A DNA stretch of 64,000 nt from Saprospiraceae bacterium (lineage in GTDB: Bacteria > Bacteroidota > Bacteroidia > Chitinophagales > Saprospiraceae), in NCBI GenBank assembly GCA_016717105.1, contig JADKGF010000004.1:124001-188000 (forward strand), given 5' to 3'. Below, piece after piece: positions 52,478 to 62,662 of the stretch. Every line of letters starts with the position of its first letter. Within the stretch, counting starts at the first letter, position 1. The notes beneath the pieces are model-generated. The model was not told the DNA's origin and did not search any database. It saw only the letters and a list, made by a program, of their open reading frames with translations. Made by a program: the position numbers and the translations under genes.

Positions 52478-53038
52478 CATCTTTAATGGCATCATAACAC
52501 ATCCTGATCTAAATTAAAGCTTCGAATCTGCCTATTTTGGTCAATGGTCATTAAGGTGTCATTGTTCGCCTTTTTTGATAAAATTTTAAAGTTCAAATAA
52601 TGGGAACTAAAATTATATTTTACAGAATCCTTTCCAGGAAAATTATCATAATAACCCAACAAAATAAATTCCATTCACAATATCAACTTTAAAAAGTTGG
52701 CATCATACCTAAAGAATTATCTATCTATAAAATAAAACTATCTTTATAACAAATTATCACAAGGTGTCAATTTGCTCATTTCTTTATCAATAATAGCCAA
52801 CTATAAAAAAACTATTATACTAAAATAGTTATACCAAAAGCAAAATTTCTCAATTTTCTCAGTCATTACTTATCAAAATAAGTTGTCTTGTAAAAATACC
52901 GTTAATTGATAATTTGGGATCCAAAAACCAACATTGACACTTAACATATGGGCATAATATTGATTTCTAGTTCTGGTTTTTGTAAAGCCTAGATGGGCAA
53001 TTCCAAAAAAAAATAATCATGATTAAGATCTGTTTCAT
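52478..53038 (-). pseudogene. Decayed tandem copy of the two-gene unit
   Basis: DNA matches 51822-52399 along its length (for example the NNDTLMTIDQNRQIR coding stretch and the TAATGACTGA junction), but with many substitutions and several one-base gaps that break both frames. The small first gene stops after MKQILIMIIFFLELPI; the second stays open only for a 60-codon piece at 52492-52674. The mix of substitutions and indels points to real decay after duplication, unlike the clean single indels elsewhere. Confidence 0.75.
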
Positions 53039-53111
53039 TAATTTGCTTTATAATACTTCATTTTCTATTTTGAATAAAAATTTCATATTTCATTGGCAGG
53101 GTTTTCAACTT

Positions 53112-53456
53112 CTAAGCATACACAGTGCCATTAATAAGTACACATTTTAAGGTATCTGAGTTTGCTACTTTTATTAAACTATCCACTTTACCCCAGTTTT
53201 CATCAAGCCAAAACTTCTTATCAAAACTGCCAATAGAAGTAGTAGGAAGAAAAGAGTCATTTAGTATCCACAATCTTCCATCTCTAAACCTCTTTACAAA
53301 TCTCTTTTTTATCTTTAAAGGCTTACTAAATTCTACTCTAATTAAATCTTTAATTTCTTGCCCCATCTGATAATTGTCATAAATTCCATATATTATACCA
53401 CATAAAATAAAAAAAAACATATATATAATATAATTGATATTTTTCATAATGTTCAT
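53112..53456 (-). CDS. Single-pass membrane-anchored protein, related to 51810-52223
   Basis: A 114-residue protein (start 53456, or 53447 at MKNINYI) with an N-terminal hydrophobic segment (YIIYMFFFILCGIIYGIY), a basic middle (KIKKRFVKRFRDGR), and an end NSDTLKCVLINGTVYA comparable with NNDTLMTIDQNRQIRYYN of the neighbour. It is probably a third, more diverged member of the same local family. No known function. Confidence 0.55.
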   Translation of the reverse strand: MNIMKNINYIIYMFFFILCGIIYGIYDNYQMGQEIKDLIRVEFSKPLKIKKRFVKRFRDGRLWILNDSFLPTTSIGSFDKKFWLDENWGKVDSLIKVANSDTLKCVLINGTVYA

Positions 53457-53701
53457 TTAATTACGGTGTTATTTTCCCAATAACTTCCACCAAGTGGAAA
53501 ACTAGGAACAGGAAGTAAAACTGCAAATAAAATAACGGCCAAATATTTTATAAATCTATATTTTTATTCAATTATTATAATAAAACAAAGATACAAAATT
53601 GATTAAATTGTACAACAAAAGGTTTTCATCCTTTCTTATCCATGTTTGGCCCAATAGGCTCCGAACTTAAAAACTAGTGTAATATTTCGTTTTACACATT
53701 C

Positions 53702-55060
53702 CTACAACGCCTGAATGATATCGTATTGTGTCAAGATGATCAGATCGCCTGATAAATCTTTGGCAATGACAGCAGGTACATTTTTCGAAATATATTTATT
53801 CAAATCCTTGACTGCAAGGTCAACTCCTACGATTGGGAATGGCTGAGCCATTATTTAGGCAACATGTTTTTCGCTGTTTTGCAATGGATTATTTAGGATA
53901 AATTCCAATATTGTACTTTCCGTTATTGAACCTTTTATCTCGTCGCCTTCCATGACTGGTAGCTGTGAAATATCCATATCTTTCATCAACTTCAATACAT
54001 TTTTTACACTTTCAGTTGATGGTACAGATATAAATTTTTTATCCCTTTTGTTGGTGATCAAGTCTCTGACTTTCAATTCACTATCGAGAAATCCACGCTC
54101 ACGCATCCAGTCATCATTGTATAGTTTGCCCATATATCGACTACCATGATCGTGAAATAAAATAACCACTACATCAGTAGGTTTAAGTTGATCTTTCATT
54201 TGCAGCAAGCCTGCAAGTGCAGATCCTGCACTATAACCCAACAAGATACCTTCTTCCTTAGCAAGTCTTCGGGCAGCAAGTGCAGCATCCTTGTCCGTCA
54301 CCTTTTCGAAATGATCGATCAAGCTGAAATCAACATTTTTCGGCAATATGTCTTCACCTATGCCTTCAGTAATGTAAGGATATATTTCTTTTCTATCAAA
54401 GATGCCTGTTTCGTGGTATTTTTTAAAAACAGAACCATACGTATCTATACCCCAAACTTTCACTTCAGGGTTTTGCTCTTTCAAATATTTGGCTACACCA
54501 GATACCGTACCACCTGTTCCTACGCCGACGACGTAATGCGTGATTTTACCATCAGTTTGCCGCCAGATTTCAGGGCCAGTTGACTCATAATGTGCTTGTC
54601 TGTTGGAAAGATTATCATATTGGTTGAGCCAAGCAGAGTTGGGAATTTCTTTGCTGAGTTTTTCGGCTACTGAATAATAAGATCTAGGATCTTCAGGCTC
54701 GACATTTGTAGGACATACGATGACCTCAGCACCTACAGCACGGAGCATATCCATTTTTTCTTTGGATTGTTTGTCACTTGTCGTGAATATACACTTATAA
54801 CCTTTGACAGCTGCAGCCAATGCAATACCCATTCCTGTATTGCCAGAAGTACATTCGATAAAAGTGCCACCTGGTTTGATCCGGCCTTCTTTCTCGGCAT
54901 CTTCCACCATTTTGAGTGCCATACGGTCTTTGGTAGAGTGCCCAGGATTGAATGTCTCTATCTTTCCCAATACAAGACAAGGCAAGCCTTCTACAACTTT
55001 ATTGAGCTTTACCATAGGTGTGTTACCAATGGTTTCCAAAATATTATTCCGATAATCCAT
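53702..55060 (-). CDS. cbs: Cystathionine beta-synthase with C-terminal CBS domain pair (in-frame stop)
   Basis: PLP enzyme that condenses serine and homocysteine to cystathionine. The N-terminal catalytic domain (about 1-320) has PGHSTKDRMAL (PLP lysine), CTSGNTGMGIALA and VVGVGTGGTVSGVAKYL, then the first CBS domain (about 340-398). An in-frame TAA at 53855-53857 ends the frame after NSEKHVA. The same frame continues with IMAQPFPIVGVDLAVKDLN and LIILTQYDIIQAL to a stop at 53702, which is the second CBS domain. The whole would be 452 residues, the usual length. Here the stop removes the last about 50 residues unless read through or a sequencing error. CBS pairs sense adenosyl ligands. Confidence 0.88.
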
Positions 55061-55158
55061 GATTAATTTAGCTTAGGGTGTAAAATATTTCGCAAAGATA
55101 TGATATTCTTTATCAAAATTGCTGAAATATCAGCCAAACTATCGCAATCAATTGAAGG

Positions 55159-55722
55159 TTATTGTGGTGTAGCTGGTGGAAGTTCAGTCTGATTTTCGCC
55201 TTTAATTCCATCCATTGCTTCTACGGTCTTATCCCAAAATCCCTTGAAAATAGGCTTCATAGATGTAAAGATGGCTTTTCCTTTTTCTGGCAATGGCTCA
55301 AGCAAGGAATAAGTGATAGACGCAGCTTTCACTTCTGGTTTGAGTACGTTAAGGCTATTGACCAACCAAATTGCAAGACTTAATATATAAGCAAAAAACA
55401 GTCCTTGTACTGCACCACCAGCTATTTTATTGACAAAATTGATGTTGACAGCTTCGAGCATATCTTCCAACTTTTTACCAACAAATCTGATGAGCGCCAT
55501 CACTCCGATGAAGGTAATGACCACGCCTAGAAGAAATGAAACAGCAGGTGACGTTTTGATAATTTCTTGTAAGATGCTTATGACAATCGGTGACAATTTC
55601 AGAGCTGCCAAAATGCCGATCACCAAAGACAATGAATCAAAAATGGTTTTTATCAATCCACGGGTATATCCTAAATAAAAACCCAATGAGACGACAATAG
55701 CGACGATTATATCTAATAGCAT
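55159..55722 (-). CDS. CvpA family membrane protein
   Basis: A 187-residue protein with four hydrophobic segments (LDIIVAIVVSLGFYLGYTRG, LSLVIGILAALKL, FLLGVVITFIGVMALIRFVG, GGAVQGLFFAYILSLAIWLV) and a polar C-terminus, matching the CvpA/colicin-V-production family in length and in the YTRGLIKTIFD motif. Family members affect membrane integrity. The molecular role is unsettled. Confidence 0.85.
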   Translation of the reverse strand: MLLDIIVAIVVSLGFYLGYTRGLIKTIFDSLSLVIGILAALKLSPIVISILQEIIKTSPAVSFLLGVVITFIGVMALIRFVGKKLEDMLEAVNINFVNKIAGGAVQGLFFAYILSLAIWLVNSLNVLKPEVKAASITYSLLEPLPEKGKAIFTSMKPIFKGFWDKTVEAMDGIKGENQTELPPATPQ

Positions 55723-55947
55723 ATTATTCTTTTAAAACACAATGATATGATTATTTACTGGTATTGAGACGCAAAAGTTATAAAAAGTTGCATTTGGCTT
55801 GTTGTATTTGATTTATGAAAAATTTATAAGCTAATATTTTTGTTACAAAATTTCAGAGCAATAACAATAAAATCTATAATTTTGTGGTTTACAAAAAGCT
55901 TATCAAAAGCCATTAATTTTATAACAATTTTAATACACCATTTAAAA

Positions 55948-56565
55948 ATGAATAATAAAATCCTAATTTTTTCCTTAGTAACTTTTGCTTTTATTTCCAT
56001 GATCTCTTGCAAAGATAAGCAAACACAATCTGCTCCTAGTGATATTGTCAAAAGTACGGCAGCCAACAAAGATGGACAGAAGCTAGAAATGACATTTGAC
56101 AATGCAAAAGGTACGGCAACTGTCCAATACAATGGAGAGACCATAGAACTCATAACTGATAATCCTGCATCTGGCATGAGTTACAAAAACGACCATTACC
56201 AATTGATGGGCAAAGGCGAATATGTTGAATTTTCAAAAGATGGAAATCTAATTTTCAAAAGCGATGATCCATTTTATGAAGAACAATCAGGCAATAACGG
56301 ACAACAGTGGTGGATGGATCAACACTTAATAAATGGTGCACCAATAAGTAAGAAACCTGAAGAAGGTGGTGAAAGCTTCTTGAAGATCAATGCTGACAGC
56401 ACAGCAGAGTATAAAGTTGGTGATATTGTTAATGCCATGACATGGACTAAAGAAAATCATGCTTTATTATTGAAAAACAAACTTTCAGGCAAAACTTTAA
56501 AGTTTAAGATCACCAATAATACTTTAATTGATGACTTAGGTCAGTCATGGTTTGTAAAAAAGTAA
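55948..56565 (+). CDS. Putative lipoprotein
   Basis: The start at 55948 (MNNKILIFSLVTFAFISMISC) gives a lipoprotein signal peptide with the cysteine at about residue 21; an upstream non-ATG frame start is not needed. The mature chain of about 185 residues is rich in short beta-strands, with a YNGETIELITDNPASGM stretch and several KSDDP/KNDHYQL turns. I do not recognise a family. It is convergent with the hydrolase gene, only 4 bp between stops. Confidence 0.65.
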   Translation: MNNKILIFSLVTFAFISMISCKDKQTQSAPSDIVKSTAANKDGQKLEMTFDNAKGTATVQYNGETIELITDNPASGMSYKNDHYQLMGKGEYVEFSKDGNLIFKSDDPFYEEQSGNNGQQWWMDQHLINGAPISKKPEEGGESFLKINADSTAEYKVGDIVNAMTWTKENHALLLKNKLSGKTLKFKITNNTLIDDLGQSWFVKK

Positions 56566-56569
56566 CATT

Positions 56570-57565
56570 CTAATTTACAGGCTTTAAACCCAAAATTTCG
56601 TCCGCAAATCGAAAGGTTTCATTTCTGATATTATCAATATCGGCTGACATAATATGCGATGAAATGACATGATTTCCTGCATTGGGAAATGCAATTTTCC
56701 TTTTGCTAGTTGCAGGTGTTCCTATTTGATCAAAAAAATCAAGCATTCTGGAAACAGATACTACTTGGTCTTGATTTTCTTCGTCTTTGTAATAATAACC
56801 CAAGAAAACAGGCACATTAATTTTCTTGAATGTTTCTGGATTCATGAAATCGTTAATAAGCGCCTTTACTGCAAAAATGCCATTAGTGTGATAAACAGAA
56901 TTCCAATATTTTTGAGCTTCAGGTTTATAATCGATTCGGTTATAATTACCATCCAATACGAAGGTTGATATCTTTTTCCCCCAAGGATACAACAGCATTG
57001 CAGACATCGGATCGTAGATATCTATATTGGGAGAATACATAATCATACTGTGAATATCTTCGCCAGCAGCTGCAAGGATTGCCGAAAGTGTACCACCAGT
57101 AGAGCAAGACATTACGATCACTTTATTGCCCAATTTTTTCCCAATGTCAAGGGCATCCTCTGCGGATTGCAGATAGTTATCTGGTGTTAGATTCACAAAA
57201 GAATTGGTATCAACTCTCCCATGATCTTCCAATCTAGCCAAAAGCAAATTCATGCCATATCGTTTAGCAAAATCTGTATGCAAAGGCGCACCTTCTTCTT
57301 GACTTGCTGAAAATCCGTGCAAGTAAACTAATGCAAATTCAGTCTTTTGATGCAGTGAATCAGCCCATACAATTCTTGCTTCATTATCTGGTTTCAAATC
57401 AGAAATTTTCTGCTCACCAGATGCAATCAGACTGTCCAATCCGCTTATATCTACTTGTATTTCTGTATCCAAAATCTTTGGTGACTCAAATTTTACTTTA
57501 GGGCCAATTGCGTACACAAAAGCACAAATAGCAAAAAATGCAAATAATATTTTTACAATCTTCAT
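56570..57565 (-). CDS. Alpha/beta hydrolase, exported or membrane-anchored
   Basis: A 331-residue protein. After an N-terminal hydrophobic segment (ILFAFFAICAFVYAIG) the hydrolase core starts at FALVYLHGFSASQ. The nucleophile elbow is VMSCSTGGTLSA, with the Asp probably in the YYKDEENQDQVV loop and the His in FPNAGNHVISS. Substrate unknown. It ends 9 bp before the coaE start region and so may be co-transcribed with it. Confidence 0.8.
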   Translation of the reverse strand: MKIVKILFAFFAICAFVYAIGPKVKFESPKILDTEIQVDISGLDSLIASGEQKISDLKPDNEARIVWADSLHQKTEFALVYLHGFSASQEEGAPLHTDFAKRYGMNLLLARLEDHGRVDTNSFVNLTPDNYLQSAEDALDIGKKLGNKVIVMSCSTGGTLSAILAAAGEDIHSMIMYSPNIDIYDPMSAMLLYPWGKKISTFVLDGNYNRIDYKPEAQKYWNSVYHTNGIFAVKALINDFMNPETFKKINVPVFLGYYYKDEENQDQVVSVSRMLDFFDQIGTPATSKRKIAFPNAGNHVISSHIMSADIDNIRNETFRFADEILGLKPVN

Positions 57566-57574
57566 TTTATAACT

Positions 57575-58171
57575 TTAAATTTTGCTGATTTTTTTATGAA
57601 TTTCCCATACCTGAGGAATAATCGGTTTAATGCCATCATTGACTATCACGAAATCTGCCACTTTTACTTTTTCAGATTCAGCCATTTGACTTTTAATTTT
57701 TTTTGTTACTTCTTCACTGCTCAATCTGTCCCGCTTCATTACCCTTTTGATTCGGATGTTTTCTGGACAAGTCACTACAATTATTGCATCTAGTGATTTG
57801 TAACTTCCGTTTTCTACCAGCAAGGCTGCTTCTCTAATGATATATGGTGGATTGAAGTCTGCTCTAATTTGTTGCGTCCACCGATCAGCATCAGTCTGTA
57901 CCGCAGGATGGACGATTTGATTTATCGCTAACAGCAAACTCTTATCAGAAAAAATCTTGGACGCTATAAACTTCCGGTTCAATTTCCCATTGGCATGGTA
58001 CGCTTCTTCGCCAAGGACTGCTTTGATCTGTTGCTTGACAGAAGCATGTGACGACATGATCCTTTTGGCTTGAATATCAGCATAATAAATAGGAATATCC
58101 AATGATTCGAAGATTTGACAAATGGTGGTTTTCCCAGATCCAATTCCTCCTGTGATGCCTACCTTTTTCAT
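57575..58171 (-). CDS. coaE: Dephospho-CoA kinase CoaE
   Basis: Last step of coenzyme A synthesis: phosphorylates dephospho-CoA. ATG 58171 (MKKVGITGGIGSGKTTI) is chosen over an upstream in-frame start because it overlaps the preceding stop as ATGA and begins the conserved P-loop (residues 8-15). About 198 residues, with YYADIQAKRIM, INQIVHPAV and VTCPENIRIKRVMKRD. Confidence 0.96.
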   Translation of the reverse strand: MKKVGITGGIGSGKTTICQIFESLDIPIYYADIQAKRIMSSHASVKQQIKAVLGEEAYHANGKLNRKFIASKIFSDKSLLLAINQIVHPAVQTDADRWTQQIRADFNPPYIIREAALLVENGSYKSLDAIIVVTCPENIRIKRVMKRDRLSSEEVTKKIKSQMAESEKVKVADFVIVNDGIKPIIPQVWEIHKKISKI

Positions 58172-58530
58172 TTTTGAGATGTATTTTGTACAGATAATGC
58201 TCTCGTCCAACTACCCAAAAGGCCTCCAAGTCCACCTATCAATCCACCTGTAATCCCTGTTAAGAAATAAACAGCTGAAGTAGAAATCTGTCCAAACAGC
58301 GAAGCAAGCAATGAAGAAACTGGTACATCAAAATTTTGATCAGCCAAATATGCTTTCACAGTCCACAATACCAAAACTCCTAACAATCCGACACCGAATG
58401 CAGCCCATTTATTAGATAAAAAGATATAACACACCACAAAAGAAACTAAACCTACAATCCACCAAGGTAAAAAATATTGGCAAATAAGTGACCCTAGAAT
58501 CACATATATTATCGATAAAACTATTTTCAT
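58168..58530 (-). CDS. Small multi-pass membrane protein
   Basis: A 120-residue protein with about four hydrophobic segments (IVLSIIYVILGSLICQYFL, WWIVGLVSFVVCYIFL, AAFGVGLLGVLVLWTV, VYFLTGITGGLIGGLGGLLG). ATGA overlaps couple it to the acylase gene before and coaE after. Family not recognised. Confidence 0.7.
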   Translation of the reverse strand: MKIVLSIIYVILGSLICQYFLPWWIVGLVSFVVCYIFLSNKWAAFGVGLLGVLVLWTVKAYLADQNFDVPVSSLLASLFGQISTSAVYFLTGITGGLIGGLGGLLGSWTRALSVQNTSQK

Positions 58531-60956
58531 TTCTTTGGATTTAGGATGACAGATTGGGTTTTATTTTTGGAGAGATCTTCTGGTTTGGCATACAGATTCA
58601 AGGAATAATATTCACCTTTTCTCCACGCATCGATCATATTCTTATAATATTTGCTCGCAGGATTCCCAGATTGCCCGCCAGGATATACAGCATGACCCAT
58701 GACTTTGTCTTCTAGGCTTATCACCATTCTCCAACTTGGCCCGAAAGAAAATCCAGTAGCATTGATCGCATCAGGGCAACCATCAGCTGCAATATCCATT
58801 TCTGAAAACGCAGGCAGTCTTGTCAAATGATAAATGTGTAACGGTTTGTATTCGCCCCATTTGTTTGATTCTCCTTCATTTTTTCTTTTTATAAAAGCAT
58901 CAATTGATTCTTTGACAGACTTGATGACGATATCTTTGGCATTTTCTTTATTTCCAGTGGTTTTATTGTCAAAAAATTTATTTTCAGGCTCCGATTGTAT
59001 CAATTCGAGCAATCTCCAGGCTTCAGGATAATTAACATCGTTGTTTTGTTTAAGAACCTGAATTTCGTCCCAAGTATTTTCAACAAGCTTCTTATACAAG
59101 AGATCAAAAAGTACAGGCATCTCAGCATTCGCCTTGTATTGGTAATCCCAAGATGTCAATTGATCGAATATAGTTCCATGCCCAGCTGGTAAATCTTCTT
59201 TTTTGACCATTGATTTTATAACATTGATATAATCAGAAGCTTTGTAAGAAAATGCATCTTGTTGCATCGCCTGCATTTGTTCAGGAGAAATAGCATTCAT
59301 ATTTGTCAATTTGTCATTGATGCTTCGATTTCGGTACCGCTCAAATTTTCCGGTAAAATAATATGGATAAGTCTTGTCTGCACTTACTTGATTTGCGGAA
59401 GCAATAAATCACCTTGATGGGTTGATAATCTGTGGATTTTGGTTTTTAGGGATCCAATCGCTCCATCCATTCACTGATTTATTGCCATTTTCGACAAATC
59501 GACCATCTTGGTCATACTTTGCCGGGAAACGACCATTTACACGCATGGCGATGTCTCCATCTTTGGCGGCAAAACCAAAATTTTGAGCAGGTGAGATATA
59601 TTTATTGGTGGCCTTTTGGTATTCATCATAATTTTTGCAAGCCATGGCATCTATAAATACATTAAACTCATCGGTATCAGGTTCATCATGGCAGATCCAT
59701 CTGAGTGCCAAGTCAGTCTTTGTATCGGTTGTTGCTTTGAAAATTGGTCCCCAATGTGTATATTTTACAGTATCAATAATTGAAGTTCCACCTTTGACTT
59801 TGACTTCTTCTATTCGATATTTGACCTCTTTTTCTGTGCCATCAAGCATATATTTTGTTTTCTCTGGATTGGTCCATTCTACGGCAAAAACATCTTCTAC
59901 ATCTTGTCCCACATTGGTTTCGCCCCAAGCAATGTGCTCATTAAATCCGATCATAATACCTGGAAATCCAGGGAAAGAAACGCCATATGCATTAAATTGT
60001 GGTGTATGAATATGTACTTCAAACCATACCGATGGCAATCCTAAACTCAGATGTGGATCATTGCAGAAAATTGGTTTGCCTGTCGATGATTTAGATCCAC
60101 TGATTCCCCAAGAATTACTTCCAATTCCTTTATTTCTGTTTTCATTGTATTTATTTGAGATCGGCTTGCGGTATAATGACAAAGTATCCAAAGGCTTGCC
60201 ACGAAGGCTATCAAATTGAAAATTTGTGCCTTGAGGAATTACAGGATTTTCAATTTTTTGGTGTTCAGGATATAGATGATTGAAATCTTCTTTACCCAGA
60301 TAATATAACAGGTTAGTATTTTCGATATCATCATTTCTCCCAGCAAGAACCAAGGACATTTGTTTAAAGACAAGTGCCGATTTTAATGCGGTCCAAGTCG
60401 ATGGTTTGAAATCAAAAAGCTTGTATTCCATAGGCAAATCAGCTTGGCTAAGACTATTGATATACGCATTGACTCCATCCACGTATCTGAAAGATGATGC
60501 AAAACGATCAGATTTCTCCCAACCTTTAACTGCATTTTCAGCAGCGTATTTCATACCTCTTCGCCTTCTTTCGAGATCGATCTCGATGGTTTTGGGCCCT
60601 ATTATTGATGACAATTCACCAGCAGCGGCCATCGCGAGAAATTCCATTTGAAAAAGTCTGTTTTGGGCTTCAGCATACCCTTGTGCAAATAAGGCATCTT
60701 CAAGGTTTTGGGCATAAATATGTGCTACTCTTCGGTCATCATATATGATCTGCACCTTATCTTTTAGTCCATTAGCTTCGATGGTTATATCCTTTATTTC
60801 GCTGCGTGTATCAGATGTCCATATTCCGTTGAATGGATTCAAAAATTTACCAAGTGGTGGTAAAGGATCCTTTCCAAAGTGAATATTCCCATTAAGAAAT
60901 AATACCAACAAAATGGTTACAAACATTGTCAAAACATATAAAAACTTTTGCGTCAT
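58527..60956 (-). CDS. Penicillin-acylase-family N-terminal nucleophile hydrolase (in-frame stop)
   Basis: An exported Ntn hydrolase that is normally cut into two chains before a catalytic Ser. The first 515 codons give an N-terminal membrane or signal segment (FLYVLTMFVTILLVLFLNG), the A-chain (HIYAQNLEDALFAQGYAEAQ by position), and the B-chain start at GSNSWGISGSKSSTGKPIF with HLSLGLPSVW. TGA at 59409-59411 then interrupts NPSR, and the same frame continues FIASANQVSADKTYPYYF, LTNMNAISPEQMQAMQQDA to 58527. Homologues have NPxxGFIASANQ here, so the TGA replaces the expected Gly. Full length is about 809 residues. Substrate (amide, lactone or other) cannot be told. Confidence 0.85.
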
Positions 60957-61042
60957 GCTGTGTCCTTTATTTTGGGGATAATGATAAGAAAAATTACAAC
61001 AAATTTAACATTTATTTTTTCAGAAACTGCATTAAACAAAAA

Positions 61043-61073
61043 ATCCAAAGTCTCTCCTTGTGAAACTTTGGAT
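61043..61073. terminator. Terminator after the first TPR gene
   Basis: Perfect 9-bp arms ATCCAAAGT and ACTTTGGAT (61043-61051, 61065-61073) with T-runs on both sides, so it can act in either direction. On the minus strand TTTTTTGTTT follows, 28 bp past the stop at 61101. Confidence 0.8.
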
Positions 61074-61100
61074 TTTTATTGGTTTGACCTACTTTAATTA

Positions 61101-62540
61101 TCAATCTGAAGTCCTAATTGTTGTAGTCTCTTGTATCCAACATGGTACAAAAAATGAGTCCCCAGCTTTTAGGTTTCTAAAGAAAATGTCTTCCTTTTTG
61201 GGCATATATTGTAGATACCGATTTATAAGAGAATTGGCTTCATTTGCAACCTTGCTATCTACAGATTTTGCTTTGTACCACATATCTATAGCTGGCCATG
61301 TAACCACCTGACTATCCCAGCCTCTTCCAGTACCGCATAAAGGGCCACTAGATGCATATAAGTTTCCTATTAATAAATATGGCTGTCCCCAACCCGGCTT
61401 TGCTTTCGCTGCATCCAGGGCATATTTTCTTGATTTTGGGTAGTTTTTTAGGTCTCGATAATAAATTTTTGCTATCAAAAGCAAATACTTGGCTTTGGAA
61501 TCACTGTCATTTGCTTGTTCGGCACATGATAAGTAAGACTCAATGGCCTTATTGTAACGACCGTCATTATAATCTTCATTTCCTTGAGCGGCACAACTCA
61601 ATGCTGGAGGTGCTTCATAGCATTTGGTAGATTTCACTTGTTTAATTTCTTTCAACCTCGTATCATCGGCACTACAATTACCTCTCAAAAGCCTTGCGTA
61701 AGCCAGATTTACAATATCACAACTATCAGGAAATTGTTTATATAAAGTATAATACTTATTTGCGTAATAATTACAATCATAGAAATTATCAATACCTTCT
61801 AAAGCTTCCAATCTAACAGGCGCATATTCGTCGATGACTTCCCAAGATTCACAAGCTTTTCCTTTGCAAGTAGCCTTTCCATTTTCTATTGCCTTAAAAA
61901 TTAAATCGGCATATTTCCGACCATCTTCTATATTCAACCTGCCATCTACTACCCTATCATAAACCATTTTGGTAAAAGGATTGATAACAAAATAATCTGC
62001 ATTTTTACCTTTTACATCGAAATTGGACTTAAGCAGCCCAAAAATATTGTCCATTGTGGTGTACTGTTGATAATAGTAATAATAATCAAAACCTTTCAGT
62101 CCATTTATATAGGCTTCATCACCAAAACATTCCTTCTTTTTATCATAAATCATCATGATTGTATCAACATATCGCTGCTTTTGAATGGAATCAGTAGCAC
62201 TCTCAAACAACTTTTTATAAATATTAGCACCATCTTCAAAATGATATTTTACTCGACCATTAGAACCTGGTGCCAAGCTATAAGCAAGTTTCCAATGTTT
62301 AAGCGCCTCATCATATTTATTCAATTTCATAAAATCCTTGTACAAGACAAAAGCTGTCTCTGCACGTTCTCTGTCGTAACCGGACAAATCAGCAAAAGTC
62401 GCACATGGACTCACTGGTCCTTGCTTGACAGGTATGGTATCAGTTTTTGTTGGTTCTTCTGTTTTGACTACAGTCGCTACCTTAGGAGCGCAGGCAAAAT
62501 ATCCAAAAAACATACTAAAAACGATGACTCTAAATAACAT
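61101..62540 (-). CDS. TPR-repeat lipoprotein
   Basis: A 479-residue protein with a lipoprotein-like start (IVFSMFFGYFACAPK, Cys about 17) and a Thr/Lys/Glu linker. TPR helices follow (EALKHWKLAYSLAPGSN; AIESYLSCAEQANDSDSKAKY by position; SRKYALDAAKAKPGWGQPYLLIG), and a conserved end FFVPCWIQETTTIRTSD. It shares layout, the PGWGxPYLLIG/PGWGRPYMLIG motif and the VPCWIxET end with the next gene, so they are tandem paralogues. The function of this Bacteroidota family is not known to me. Confidence 0.8.
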   Translation of the reverse strand: MLFRVIVFSMFFGYFACAPKVATVVKTEEPTKTDTIPVKQGPVSPCATFADLSGYDRERAETAFVLYKDFMKLNKYDEALKHWKLAYSLAPGSNGRVKYHFEDGANIYKKLFESATDSIQKQRYVDTIMMIYDKKKECFGDEAYINGLKGFDYYYYYQQYTTMDNIFGLLKSNFDVKGKNADYFVINPFTKMVYDRVVDGRLNIEDGRKYADLIFKAIENGKATCKGKACESWEVIDEYAPVRLEALEGIDNFYDCNYYANKYYTLYKQFPDSCDIVNLAYARLLRGNCSADDTRLKEIKQVKSTKCYEAPPALSCAAQGNEDYNDGRYNKAIESYLSCAEQANDSDSKAKYLLLIAKIYYRDLKNYPKSRKYALDAAKAKPGWGQPYLLIGNLYASSGPLCGTGRGWDSQVVTWPAIDMWYKAKSVDSKVANEANSLINRYLQYMPKKEDIFFRNLKAGDSFFVPCWIQETTTIRTSD

Positions 62541-62618
62541 GGTAAATATATTTGTGATGTAAATTTACTAAAAAATGGCTAAAATTAAGCCCTAATTGAC
62601 AAAAAAATCAAAAAAAAA

Positions 62619-62640
62619 GGGACAATCAGTTGATTATCCC
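62619..62640 (-). terminator. Terminator after the second TPR gene
   Basis: Minus-strand GGGATAATCA and TGATTGTCCC form the stem (62619-62640) with a very tight loop, followed by a run of nine T. It lies 22 bp past the stop at 62663. Confidence 0.8.
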
Positions 62641-62662
62641 TTTAATATTTTTTAAAAATTGA

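Noticed and set aside
51743..53456. Toxin-antitoxin system
   Set aside because: The paired genes have signal or membrane segments and no DNA-binding or toxin motif that I can identify.
54188..54583. 131-codon plus-strand frame
   Set aside because: It is antisense to the catalytic domain of cystathionine beta-synthase.
59409..59411. UGA read as glycine (alternative genetic code)
   Set aside because: TGA ends murG, mraZ and the small membrane gene at 58168 at positions expected from their families, so it works as a stop here.
62067..62537. 156-codon plus-strand frame rich in Ile and Phe
   Set aside because: It is antisense to the TPR lipoprotein; the hydrophobic look comes from the AT-rich complement of charged codons.
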